This document shows, piece by piece, positions 14,830 through 22,447 of a DNA stretch of 23,872 bases (position 1 is the stretch's first letter; every line of letters begins with the position of its first letter). Source of the DNA: Rhodospirillaceae bacterium CCH5-H10 (GTDB lineage Bacteria > Pseudomonadota > Alphaproteobacteria > Reyranellales > Reyranellaceae); NCBI GenBank assembly GCA_001557035.1, contig LSKJ01000532.1, positions 1 through 23,872 of the forward strand, written 5' to 3'. Position numbers and translations under genes: made by a program. The notes below the pieces were generated by a model, which saw only the letters and a list, made by a program, of their open reading frames with translations, did not search any database and was not told where the DNA came from.

Positions 14830-15981
14830 ATGACCCGTTGGTTCATCGCACGCCGCGGTTTTATCCAGCGGCTCGGCGCCATCATCGTGAAAGAGGTGCT
14901 GCAGCTTCGTCGCGACCGGCTGACCTTCGCGATGATGTTCGGCATGCCGATCGTCCAGTTGCTTCTGTTTGGCTATGCGATCGACACCGATCCCCATCGG
15001 CTGCCGACGGCCGTGATCGCGGCCGATCAGAGCCAGATCACGCGCACGGTGCTGTCGGCGCTCAGCAACACCGGCTACATGCGCTTCACCCATCACCTGA
15101 CGAGCGAGGAAGAGGCCAACGCGCTGCTGCAGCAGGGCGAGGTGCAGTTCGTCGTCACAATCCCGTCCGACTTCACACGCCGGCTGGTACGCGGCGAGCG
15201 GGCGCAGATCCTGATCGACGCCGACGCCACCGACCCGATGGCCGCCGCCAATCCGCTGGCGGCCGCAGGCCCGTCCATCGCCCAGGCCCTGAAACGCGAC
15301 TTCGTGGGGCCGCTGGCGGGCCTGCGCGACAGGCCGGACGCCGTCGAGGTCGTGGTGCAGCGTCGCTACAATCCGGAGGGCAAGGCGCGGCTCAATATCG
15401 TACCCGGCCTGCTGGCAGTGATCCTCACCATGACCATGGTGATGATGACGGCGCTCGCCGTGACCCGCGAGCGAGAGCGCGGCACCATGGAGAACCTGCT
15501 CGCCATGCCGGTCCGGCCGATCGAGGTCATGATCGGCAAGATCGTGCCGTACATCGCGATCGGCACCGTACAGGTCACCGTCATCCTGATCGTGGCGCGG
15601 GTGCTGTTCGACGTCGCGGTCCAGGGCAGCGTGCCGCTCCTGGCAACTGGCACCGCCCTGTTCATCACCGTGAACCTTGCCATCGGCTTCACCATCTCCA
15701 CGCTCACGCAGAACCAGCTTCAGGCCATGCAGGCATCGTTCTTCATGATGCTGCCCTCGATCCTGCTCTCGGGCTTCATGTTCCCCTTCCGCGGCATGCC
15801 GCTCTGGGCGCAATGGATCGGCGAGACCCTGCCCGCCACGCATTTCATGCGCGTGGTCCGCGGCGTCATGCTGAAGGGCGCTGGCCTCGACGACGTTGCA
15901 ACCGAACTGGCCGCCCTGCTCGCCATGCTGCTGATCGTCTCCCTCGTCGCGATCAGCCGCTACAAGGTCACGCTCGACTGA
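14830..15981 (+). CDS. ABC-2 type exporter permease
   Basis: This 383-residue permease has the ABC-2 layout: one N-terminal helix (FAMMFGMPIVQLLLFGYAI, about 34-52), a large periplasmic domain (about 55-190), then five helices from about 195 to the end. KEVLQLRRDRLTFA at the N-terminus, the RERERGTMENLLAMPVRP coupling segment (about 215-232) and LPATHFMRVVRGVMLKG near the end are characteristic. It resembles YbhS/YbhR, but only one permease is present where E. coli has two, so it is likely a homodimer. A 48-bp gap follows the ATPase gene, in contrast with the 4-bp overlaps before it, and no good Shine-Dalgarno precedes the ATG at 14830; translation initiation may be weaker. Confidence 0.93.
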   Translation: MTRWFIARRGFIQRLGAIIVKEVLQLRRDRLTFAMMFGMPIVQLLLFGYAIDTDPHRLPTAVIAADQSQITRTVLSALSNTGYMRFTHHLTSEEEANALLQQGEVQFVVTIPSDFTRRLVRGERAQILIDADATDPMAAANPLAAAGPSIAQALKRDFVGPLAGLRDRPDAVEVVVQRRYNPEGKARLNIVPGLLAVILTMTMVMMTALAVTRERERGTMENLLAMPVRPIEVMIGKIVPYIAIGTVQVTVILIVARVLFDVAVQGSVPLLATGTALFITVNLAIGFTISTLTQNQLQAMQASFFMMLPSILLSGFMFPFRGMPLWAQWIGETLPATHFMRVVRGVMLKGAGLDDVATELAALLAMLLIVSLVAISRYKVTLD

Positions 15982-16052
15982 GGCGAGCGATCCGCGACCA
16001 GCCGGAAGAGGCCGGCGGCGGCGCGGGCGGCTTCAGGCGGATCGAGGGCGGG

Positions 16053-17990
16053 TCAGTCGACGCAACAGCTCATGCTGCTGGCTGAAGGCGGAACGTCCAG
16101 CGCCGGATTTTCCGGGAAGAATCCCGCGGGATGAAGCGCGAATCCGGCGGTGATCACCGGCTGGACCGGGAAATCCTCGGGGCGTGGAATATGATGCAGG
16201 CCGAAGCTGTGCCAGACAACGACATCGGTATCGACAAGCGGGCGATCCGAAGCCGTCCAGGCCGGCAGTCCATCGCCGCCGCTGCTCTGGTTCGGATAGC
16301 GACCGGCCGCGTAAATCTCGTCGGGATGGTAGGCGGTGACCCAGAGTTGCCGGGTCATGAAGGCCGCGCGCCGGGTCACCATCGACTGGGGATGCGAGAA
16401 GGTGGGGATTGGGCTCAACGGCAGCAGCTTGTAGGCAGTGGGCTGGCCCAGCCGGTTGCGGGCCTCCGCGCTTTCGATCTTCCAGAAGCGGGCGGCGTTG
16501 AAGTCGACGTTGCGCTGCGCGCCCTGCTCGCTCGCCAGCACCGTCTCGCGCGTGGTGAAGGCATTGCCGTATGGATTCTCGTCGCCCATGGGCAGGGCCA
16601 CGGTGTCGACCTCGACGACGCGGTTGCGCTCGCCGTCGACCGCCATGTCTAGGCGCATGTTGAAGACGTGCTGATGGTAGTGGGCATAGACGCCGGGCGA
16701 CACGATCGTCCCGTAGTCCGGCGCCTCGCCGGGCCGCAGGCCGGCGGTGTTCACGATGCCGGTCGCCTTCATCTCGAAGTGGATCGAGCCGTCCTGGTGA
16801 AAGTACCAGAACGAGCCGTACTCGTAGTTGCCGACCGTGGAGATCGACGACACGACAAGCCGCCGCGCGCGCCTCACGTCGACCTCGCCCATGAACAGGT
16901 CGGTGTGCTTCCACAGGATGCCGAAATCCTCCTCGTGCAGGCACACCGCGTTCTCGATGCAGTAGGGATCGCCCTTGCTGTCGGCCAGCCAGGCGTCGAA
17001 GTAGCGGATCGCGCCGAGGCAGTCGCAGCCCAGCGTCAGGGAGTTGGCCAGCACGCCAATGCCGTACTCGCCGACATCGAAGGCATTCTTGCGGAAGTGC
17101 CCGCCGCCGGGGTGTCCGTAGGGCACGACCATCTCGGACAAGGCCGCCCGGTGCAGCACCGACCGCAAGCGGCCCTCGTCCTCGTAGCCGATCGCATGCA
17201 GCACCAGCCCTTCGCGGGCATTGAAGCCGACGCGGAAGCGCCATTTCTGCCAGCGCACCTCGTTGCCTTCGACGACGAAGCTCGGGCCGGCCGGCTGGAC
17301 GATTTCCAGCGGCTTCACGTCGTCGCGAAAGACGCTGCGATAGCGGGCGGCATAGTTGCGATCGAGCCTCGGGACGTCGGCCGAGCCATAGTCGTCGACC
17401 CGCAGCACCTCGGCGCGGTCCAGGTCGACGACGGCACAAAGTCCCTCGATGGGATGGGCGTAGCCGTTGTCGTTCTTCTCGCTGCGGTACCAGCAGAACG
17501 TATGCGAGAGCCGCCGGCCCTCCTCGTCCGGCAGGCCGTAATTGCCGGCCGACCAGGGATCGACCTGGACATTCTCGATGTCAGCGATGCCGCGCCGGGC
17601 CAGAGCCTCCTGGAAGCGCGGATCGGCCCGCGCCACCTCCCCGACCAGCATGATGTCGTCGAGCAGGATGCGCGGGCGGACGCCGGGAATGTGCCGCCAG
17701 TCGACGACCCTGTCGGTGACGAGGTCCACCCGGGCCTCCCAGACCTGGCCGTTGGTGCGGTCGAAAGCGCAAACGAAGGCCTCGCGTGGAAACGACGCGC
17801 CCGCCTGGAAGTCTGCCACGACGCTCTTGTCGGGTTCGTGCAGGCTCACCGTCTCGAACATCATGCCTAGCCCGAGATCGTGGGCCGCCCGAACGGCCGC
17901 CGACGCGCGCCGTATCTCGTCGGAAGTCAGGGGATCGAGCGGATGGGCGGGGGCCGCGTGCTTCACGGTCTCGGCGATGGCATCGGGCAT
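16053..17990 (-). CDS. Copper-containing primary-amine oxidase (TPQ-dependent)
   Basis: This 645-residue enzyme oxidatively deaminates primary amines to aldehyde, ammonia and hydrogen peroxide, using copper and the self-made topaquinone cofactor. The TPQ motif T-V-G-N-Y-E-Y is at 385-391, so Y389 is the precursor. The catalytic base is D305 in NAFDVGEYG. Copper ligands are H439 and H441 in HYHQHVF and probably H600 in GLHHIPRPED. The length and positions closely follow Arthrobacter globiformis phenylethylamine oxidase (638 residues, D298, Y382). ATG 17990 was chosen because AGAGGAAA lies just upstream; the open frame extends 58 residues further without homology sense. No signal peptide is visible, so it is probably cytoplasmic. 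The tail ends SMSCCVD. It is divergent from a DMT permease and could supply aldehyde to the SDR downstream of that permease. Confidence 0.96.
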   Translation of the reverse strand: MPDAIAETVKHAAPAHPLDPLTSDEIRRASAAVRAAHDLGLGMMFETVSLHEPDKSVVADFQAGASFPREAFVCAFDRTNGQVWEARVDLVTDRVVDWRHIPGVRPRILLDDIMLVGEVARADPRFQEALARRGIADIENVQVDPWSAGNYGLPDEEGRRLSHTFCWYRSEKNDNGYAHPIEGLCAVVDLDRAEVLRVDDYGSADVPRLDRNYAARYRSVFRDDVKPLEIVQPAGPSFVVEGNEVRWQKWRFRVGFNAREGLVLHAIGYEDEGRLRSVLHRAALSEMVVPYGHPGGGHFRKNAFDVGEYGIGVLANSLTLGCDCLGAIRYFDAWLADSKGDPYCIENAVCLHEEDFGILWKHTDLFMGEVDVRRARRLVVSSISTVGNYEYGSFWYFHQDGSIHFEMKATGIVNTAGLRPGEAPDYGTIVSPGVYAHYHQHVFNMRLDMAVDGERNRVVEVDTVALPMGDENPYGNAFTTRETVLASEQGAQRNVDFNAARFWKIESAEARNRLGQPTAYKLLPLSPIPTFSHPQSMVTRRAAFMTRQLWVTAYHPDEIYAAGRYPNQSSGGDGLPAWTASDRPLVDTDVVVWHSFGLHHIPRPEDFPVQPVITAGFALHPAGFFPENPALDVPPSASSMSCCVD

Positions 17991-18109
17991 GGCTTTCCTC
18001 TCGTCGGCATTGTCACGACCACGATTGCGGAGCGCAAGACACGCCGCGGGGCCGACCTGCAAAAGCAGTGCCTTGACCCCACTCTCATATCGGCTTCCTC
18101 TGCCGGCGC
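17991..18109. promoter_or_regulatory. Divergent promoter region, amine oxidase / DMT permease
   Basis: These 119 bp separate the two divergent start codons. AGAGGAAA for the amine oxidase lies next to 17991. I see no convincing operator or clear promoter boxes, and no Shine-Dalgarno of note before the permease ATG (TGCCGGCGC precedes it). Confidence 0.4.
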
Positions 18110-19036
18110 ATGTCCGTTCCCGCCATCGACCAGCCCGACACGCTGTCTCGCCTGATCCCGTCACGCACGGTGCGCGGGTTCTTCCTCGCCGTCGTCTCCG
18201 GTATCTTCTTCAACTTCCTGAACGCCTCGGTGAAGGAACTGGCGACCGAGATGCCGCCGCTATTCGTCGCCTGGGGACGCTGGGCCGCCGGCATCGCCCT
18301 GATCGCGCCCTATCTCCTGTGGCGTACCGGCCTCGCCGGCATGAAGACCCAGGACCTCAAACTCCATTGCTTCAGGGGCCTGTTCCACACGTCGGGCTAC
18401 GCGCTGTGGTATGAGGCGGTGGTGTGGCTGCCGCTCGCCACCATGGCAGCGCTGAGTTTCACGGGGCCGATCTTCGTCACCGTGGGCGCGGTGATCTTCC
18501 TGCGCGAGACCGTGCACTGGCGGCGCTGGCTGGCAGTCGGCATCGGCTTCGCCGGCATGCTGATCATCGTCCGGCCGGGCCTCGTCACGGTGAATCCTGG
18601 CATCATCTACATGCTCTGCGCCGTGCCGCTGATCGCGGGCTCCAACCTCGTGGCCAAGGTCGTGTCCGGCCGCGACAAGCCGGCCGTCGTCGTGCTGTGG
18701 CAGAGCGTGGTCGGCGCGATCTGCTTCACGCCGCTCGGCATCTGGTTCTGGCAGACGCCGACCGCGGACCAGCTCCTGCTGTTCCTGTCGGCCGGCTTCT
18801 TCGGGACGATGGGCTACTTCTTCATCACCTGGGCCTATCGCCTGCTCGACATTTCCGCCCTGCAACCCATCACCTTCCTCGGCATCGTCTGGGCTGCCTT
18901 GATGGACGTCGCGGTCTGGGGCAAGACCTCCGACATCTGGACCTTCGTGGGCGCCGCCGTCATCGTGGCCTCCACGACCTACATCGCCCACCGCGAGGCA
19001 AAAGCGGGGGCCGCCGCGGGAGGAAAGAAGAAATGA
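18110..19036 (+). CDS. DMT superfamily (EamA) transporter
   Basis: This 308-residue inner-membrane protein has two EamA repeats, about residues 21-150 and 165-295, with about ten helices. GIFFNFLNASVKELA in helix 1, WGRWAAGIALIAPYLLW, the LPLATMAALSFTGPIFVTVGA box (helices 3-4) and its partner ISALQPITFLGIVWAALMD in the second half are the usual signatures, close to the RhaT/YdcZ-like drug/metabolite permeases found in alphaproteobacteria. The substrate is unknown; its position opposite the amine oxidase makes an amine or amine-derived metabolite a fair guess. The tail is basic (GGKKK). Its stop overlaps the ATG of the next SDR (ATGA), and the AGGAAAGAAGAA run near its 3' end serves as that gene's Shine-Dalgarno. 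Confidence 0.9.
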   Translation: MSVPAIDQPDTLSRLIPSRTVRGFFLAVVSGIFFNFLNASVKELATEMPPLFVAWGRWAAGIALIAPYLLWRTGLAGMKTQDLKLHCFRGLFHTSGYALWYEAVVWLPLATMAALSFTGPIFVTVGAVIFLRETVHWRRWLAVGIGFAGMLIIVRPGLVTVNPGIIYMLCAVPLIAGSNLVAKVVSGRDKPAVVVLWQSVVGAICFTPLGIWFWQTPTADQLLLFLSAGFFGTMGYFFITWAYRLLDISALQPITFLGIVWAALMDVAVWGKTSDIWTFVGAAVIVASTTYIAHREAKAGAAAGGKKK

Positions 19037-19803
19037 CGGATCGTCTGGCCGGCAAGGTTGCGCTCATCACCGGAGGGGCCTCGGGCCTCGGCGCCAATGC
19101 CGCCGAACTGATGGCCAAGGAAGGTGCCCGGGTCGTCGTGGCCGACGTCGCCGCCGACCGCGGCAAGGCAGTGGCCGACCGGCTGGGCTCGGCCGGTCAT
19201 TTCGTGAAGCTCGACGTCACGAGCGAGGACAACTGGAAATCCGCGATCGCCGAGACCGTGACCAAGTTCGGTGCATTGCATGTGCTGCTGAACTCCGCCG
19301 GCATCGGCCTCAGCAAGACGGTCGAGGAGATCACGCTGGAGGAATGGCGGAAGGTCCACGCGATCGACCTCGACGGCGTGTTCCTGGGCTGCAAGCACGG
19401 CGTCGCCGAGATCAAGAAGCACACGGCGCGGCTGGGCGGCTCGGTGATCAACATCTCGTCGATCTCGGGCATCATCGCCGGCGCCAACATGGCGGCCTAC
19501 AACTCGGCCAAGGCCGGCGTCCGCCTGCTCTCGAAGTCGGTGGCGCTGCACTGCGCAAAGTCGGGCTACAACATCCGCTGCAACTCGGTGCATCCGACCT
19601 TCATCGACACGCCGATCCTCGACAAGTACCGCGACCGCTTCGGCCAGGACCTGATGCAGCAGAAGCTGGGCAAGCAGGTGCCGATCGGCCGCCTCGGACG
19701 CCCCGAGGAAGTGGGCTGGGCGCTGGTCTTCCTCGCCTCCGACGAATCGAGCTTCATGACCGGCTCTGAAGTGATCATCGACGGCGGCATCAGCGCGATG
19801 TGA
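19033..19803 (+). CDS. Short-chain dehydrogenase/reductase (SDR)
   Basis: This is a 256-residue classical SDR. TGGASGLG is at 13-20, D38 follows strand 2 (RVVVAD) and suggests NAD(H), NSAG is at 87-90, the catalytic serine is S142 or S143 in NISSISG, and Y156 and K160 complete the Y-N-S-A-K motif; the end FMTGSEVIIDGG is standard. It resembles the 3-alpha/beta-hydroxysteroid and secondary-alcohol dehydrogenase group, but the substrate is not determined by these motifs. It overlaps the DMT permease by 4 bp and so forms an operon with it. A GC-rich hairpin and repeat copy D follow. Confidence 0.94.
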   Translation: MTDRLAGKVALITGGASGLGANAAELMAKEGARVVVADVAADRGKAVADRLGSAGHFVKLDVTSEDNWKSAIAETVTKFGALHVLLNSAGIGLSKTVEEITLEEWRKVHAIDLDGVFLGCKHGVAEIKKHTARLGGSVINISSISGIIAGANMAAYNSAKAGVRLLSKSVALHCAKSGYNIRCNSVHPTFIDTPILDKYRDRFGQDLMQQKLGKQVPIGRLGRPEEVGWALVFLASDESSFMTGSEVIIDGGISAM

Positions 19804-19819
19804 TTTAATTCGTCGTCTC

Positions 19820-19839
19820 GGGCGGGGTAACCCCCGCCC
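19820..19839 (+). terminator. GC-rich hairpin after the SDR gene
   Basis: GGGCGGGG (19820-19827) pairs perfectly with CCCCGCCC (19832-19839) around a 4-nt loop, starting 16 nt after the stop codon. There is no T-run after it, so it may be a transcript-stabilising or weak termination structure. Confidence 0.5.
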
Positions 19840-19844
19840 TGGAC

Positions 19845-19920
19845 CGCAGCGAAGGACCTCGCGGAACGATCAGCGTGCTCCTGAGCCAGCGTGAGATCCT
19901 TCGCTGCGCTCAGGATGACA
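19845..19920. repeat. Palindromic intergenic repeat, copy D
   Basis: A short left arm CGCAGCGAAGGACCTC (19845-19860) faces a full right arm 19893-19920 (GAGATCCTTCGCTGCGCTCA then GGATGACA). The left arm lacks the GTCATCCTGAG end seen in other copies. The right arm is followed immediately by AGGAG (19921-19925), the Shine-Dalgarno of the hydrolase gene starting at 19931. Confidence 0.8.
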
Positions 19921-19930
19921 AGGAGTTCAG

Positions 19931-20725
19931 ATGCTTCTCAATCTCGACGGACGTAAGATCTACTTCGACCTGGCCGGGCCGCAGAATGCGCCGGCGGTCT
20001 GCTTCACCCATTCGCTGGCGGCCGATGGCGGCATGTGGACCGAGCAGCTCGTGCCGCTGCTGGCGGCAGGCTATCGCGTGCTGCGCCTCGACATGCGCGG
20101 CCATGGCGGCAGCCAGCCGGTCGAGGGCGACTACACGATGGACGAGCTGGCGGCCGACGTGAAAGGCGCGCTCGACGTGCTGGGCATCTGGAAGGTCCAC
20201 TATATCGGCCTGTCGATTGGCGGCATGATCGGCCAGGGCTTTGCTCTCGCCTATCCCGAGCGCCTGCACTCGCTCACGCTCTGCGACACCCATCCTTCGT
20301 CGCCCGACGATGCGGGCGGGCAGTGGGATCAGCGCAAGGCGGCGGTCCGCGCGAACGGCGTCAAGGCGCTGGCCGACGGCAACATGGAGCGGTGGTTCAC
20401 GACGGAGTTCAAGGACGCCAATCCGACCCGCTGGAAGGAGATCCATTCCACGATCTGCGGCACGTCCGACGCGGGCTTCCTGGGCTGCGCCGCGGCCATC
20501 CAGAATTTCAACTATCTCGACCGGCTGCCGACCATCAAGGTGCCGACCCTGGTGATCTGCGGCGACGACGATCCAGCCACGCCGCCGGATCGCAACAAGC
20601 TGATCGCCTCGAAGATTCCCGGCGCGCGCTACGAGGACATCGCCAAGGCCCGCCATCTTCCCAACGTCGAGCGGCCCGAACCGTTCAACCGGCTCATGAT
20701 GAGCTTCCTCGGCCTCAATCGCTGA
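19931..20725 (+). CDS. Alpha/beta-fold hydrolase (3-oxoadipate enol-lactonase-like)
   Basis: This 264-residue hydrolase has a complete catalytic triad: nucleophile S95 in the elbow GLSIGG, D214 in GDDDPATPP, and H242 in ARHLPNVERPE. The oxyanion region is FTHSLAADGGMW (25-36), and LRLDMRGHGGS (51-61) is typical of the PcaD-like branch. Members hydrolyse lactones or esters such as 3-oxoadipate enol-lactone; no other protocatechuate-branch genes are present, so an esterase or lactonase of unknown substrate is the safe call. AGGAG with a 5-nt spacer precedes ATG 19931 and directly abuts repeat copy D. Repeat copy E begins 5 nt after its stop codon. Confidence 0.92.
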   Translation: MLLNLDGRKIYFDLAGPQNAPAVCFTHSLAADGGMWTEQLVPLLAAGYRVLRLDMRGHGGSQPVEGDYTMDELAADVKGALDVLGIWKVHYIGLSIGGMIGQGFALAYPERLHSLTLCDTHPSSPDDAGGQWDQRKAAVRANGVKALADGNMERWFTTEFKDANPTRWKEIHSTICGTSDAGFLGCAAAIQNFNYLDRLPTIKVPTLVICGDDDPATPPDRNKLIASKIPGARYEDIAKARHLPNVERPEPFNRLMMSFLGLNR

Positions 20726-20729
20726 TTCT

Positions 20730-20760
20730 AAAGGTCCCTCGCCTTCGGCTCGGGATGACA
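20730..20760. repeat. Palindromic intergenic repeat, copy E (single arm)
   Basis: AAAGGTCCCTCGCCTTCGG continues as CTCGGGATGACA. It is a single arm of the repeat family, with its own small CTCGCC-TTC-GGCTCG style hairpin. It fills nearly all of the 46-bp gap between the hydrolase and the acyl-CoA dehydrogenase. The last base overlaps AGGAG (20760-20764), the Shine-Dalgarno of the next gene. Confidence 0.78.
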
Positions 20761-20771
20761 GGAGTGTCGTA

Positions 20772-21938
20772 ATGGATTTCGCCTTTTCCGAAGACCAGCT
20801 CGCCATCAAGGACAGCGTCGCCAAACTCTGCGCCGGCTTCGACGAGAAGTACTGGCTGAAGAAGGACAAGGACGGCGGCTTCCCGGAGGATTTCTACCGC
20901 ACGATGGCCGATGCCGGATGGCTGGGCATCGCCATGCCGGTGGAATACGGCGGATCGGGCCTGGGCATCACCGAAGCCTCGATCATGATGCAGGCGGTCG
21001 CCGAATCGGGCGCGGCGCTGCAGGGCGCCTCGGCGATCCATCTCAACGTGTTCGGGCCCAACCCCATCGTGGTGTTCGGCACGGAGGAGCAGAAGAAGCG
21101 CATCCTGCCCGACATCATCAAGGGCAAGGTGAAGGGCTGCTTCGCCGTCACCGAACCCGACGCCGGCCTCAACACCACGGCGCTCGAGACCAAGGCCGAG
21201 CGCGACGGCAACGGCTATGTCGTCCACGGCAAGAAGACCTGGACCACGACGGCACAGGTCGCCGACAAGATGCTGCTGATCGCCCGCACGACGCCCAAGG
21301 AGAAGTGCAAGCGGCCGACCGACGGGCTGTCGCTGTTCTATACCGACTTCGACCGCGGCAAGATCGAGGTGCGCGAGATCGAGAAGATGGGGCGCAAGGC
21401 GATCGACACCAACCAGGTGTTCATCGACGGGCTGAAGGTGCCGCTCGAGGATCGCATCGGCGAGGAGGGCAAGGGCTTTCACTACCTGCTGCACGGGCTC
21501 AATCCGGAGCGCATCCTGATCGCCGCCGAAGCGATCGGGATCGGCAAGGCCGCCCTCGCGCGCGCCACGCAATATGCCAAGGAGCGGGTCGTGTTCGGCC
21601 GGCCGATCGGCAAGAACCAGGCGATCCAGCATCCGCTGGCGGAGAGCTGGATGCAGCTCGAGGCGGCCAACCTGCTCACCTTCAAGGCGGCCTGGCTGTA
21701 CGACAACGGCAAGGAATGCGGCGCCGAGGCCAACTCGGCCAAGTATCTCGGCGCCCGCACCGCCTACGACGCCTGCGAGCGCGCCATCCTCACCCATGGC
21801 GGCTACGGCTACGCCAAGGAGTTCCATGTCGAGCGCTTCCTGCGCGAGGTCATGATCGCCCGAATCGCGCCGGTGAGCGAACAGCTCATCCTCTGCTACG
21901 TGGCCGAACGGGTGCTGGGACTGCCGAAGAGCTACTGA
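20772..21938 (+). CDS. Acyl-CoA dehydrogenase (E246 catalytic-base type)
   Basis: This 388-residue FAD-dependent enzyme should catalyse alpha,beta-dehydrogenation of an acyl-CoA. The sequence starts MDFAFSEDQLAIKDSV; FAVTEPDAG (124-132) and KKTWTTTAQ (154-162) contact the flavin and substrate. The usual C-terminal E-G-T-x-E-I is absent: the end reads MIARIAPVSEQLIL. Instead E246 in LNPERILIA lies where isovaleryl-CoA and long-chain acyl-CoA dehydrogenases carry their catalytic glutamate, so E246 is the probable base, and a branched or long acyl-CoA is more likely than a short straight one. RVVFGRPIGKNQAIQHPLA (about 277-295) is a conserved family block. AGGAG lies 7 nt before ATG 20772. It probably shares a transcript with the hydrolase and is separated from it by repeat copy E. 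Confidence 0.94.
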   Translation: MDFAFSEDQLAIKDSVAKLCAGFDEKYWLKKDKDGGFPEDFYRTMADAGWLGIAMPVEYGGSGLGITEASIMMQAVAESGAALQGASAIHLNVFGPNPIVVFGTEEQKKRILPDIIKGKVKGCFAVTEPDAGLNTTALETKAERDGNGYVVHGKKTWTTTAQVADKMLLIARTTPKEKCKRPTDGLSLFYTDFDRGKIEVREIEKMGRKAIDTNQVFIDGLKVPLEDRIGEEGKGFHYLLHGLNPERILIAAEAIGIGKAALARATQYAKERVVFGRPIGKNQAIQHPLAESWMQLEAANLLTFKAAWLYDNGKECGAEANSAKYLGARTAYDACERAILTHGGYGYAKEFHVERFLREVMIARIAPVSEQLILCYVAERVLGLPKSY

Positions 21939-21977
21939 CCTCTCGGCAATTGGGGCGAAATCGGGGCGGGCGCCGTA

Positions 21978-21995
21978 CGATTGTATCGATTGTAT
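21978..21995. repeat. Tandem 9-bp direct repeat upstream of the Cys-repeat gene
   Basis: CGATTGTAT occurs twice in perfect tandem (21978-21986 and 21987-21995), 68 bp before ATG 22064. The 9-bp period places the units almost one helical turn apart, which suits a regulator or an AT-rich promoter element. It stands out in an otherwise GC-rich gap of 125 bp. Confidence 0.7.
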
Positions 21996-22063
21996 TGGCA
22001 ACCCCCGGTCGATTCCGGACGTTCATTCGGTATCTGATCGCAACCCAGTCCCTGGAGCAGTCC

Positions 22064-22447
22064 ATGACTCGCAACCAGTTCAATGCCGGCTTCGCGCTGG
22101 GCACCACTCTTCTCGTGGCGGCCATCGCCGCCTTCGCCCCGCCGATCCCGCCCGTGTCGGCGCAGAGCCATGCCGAGCGGATCTGCCGCGAACAGGGGCT
22201 GAAGCCGACATCGGAAGGCTACGAATACTGCCTCTCGCAAACCACCCGAGCGCTCGAATGGGGCAAGCCGGAGATCGCCCACACGATGGCCCGCGTGACC
22301 GCCGATGCGCGAGACGCCTGCCGCGACTACGGTCTGGTGCCGGCGACCTCGGGCTACAAGGCCTGCATGGACCGGGAAACCCATGCACGACGCCTGCTCG
22401 TGTTCACGGACGAGCCGCAGTACGACAAGGAAATCGCGACCCAGTAA
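22064..22447 (+). CDS. Small exported protein with two C-x14-C repeats, unknown function
   Basis: This 127-residue protein is of a family I do not recognise. Residues 1-33 form a signal peptide: a basic start, the hydrophobic core ALGTTLLVAAIAAFA, and a likely cleavage after VSA. The mature part holds two copies of C-x3-G-L-x-P-x-[ST]-x-G-Y-x2-C: C41-C56 (CREQGLKPTSEGYEYC) and C86-C101 (CRDYGLVPATSGYKAC). Each pair probably forms a disulphide in the periplasm. The same motif recurs once in the small exported protein at 23450. A TGGAG purine run lies about 10 nt before ATG 22064, and a tandem CGATTGTAT repeat lies further upstream. It is convergent with the SRPBCC gene at 22448, stop codon against stop codon with no gap. 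Confidence 0.82.
   Translation: MTRNQFNAGFALGTTLLVAAIAAFAPPIPPVSAQSHAERICREQGLKPTSEGYEYCLSQTTRALEWGKPEIAHTMARVTADARDACRDYGLVPATSGYKACMDRETHARRLLVFTDEPQYDKEIATQ

Noticed and set aside
14257..15843. A 528-codon minus-strand frame across the ABC ATPase and permease genes
   Set aside because: It spans two genes with clear ABC motifs on the other strand and is of low-complexity R/G/H/D composition.
15982..16052. A terminator between the ABC permease and amine oxidase stop codons
   Set aside because: The gap is GC-rich with GGC runs, but no clean stem followed by a T-run was found on either strand.
16668..17870. A 400-codon plus-strand frame inside the amine oxidase
   Set aside because: The minus strand has the full TPQ, copper and catalytic-base motifs, so the plus-strand frame is a shadow.
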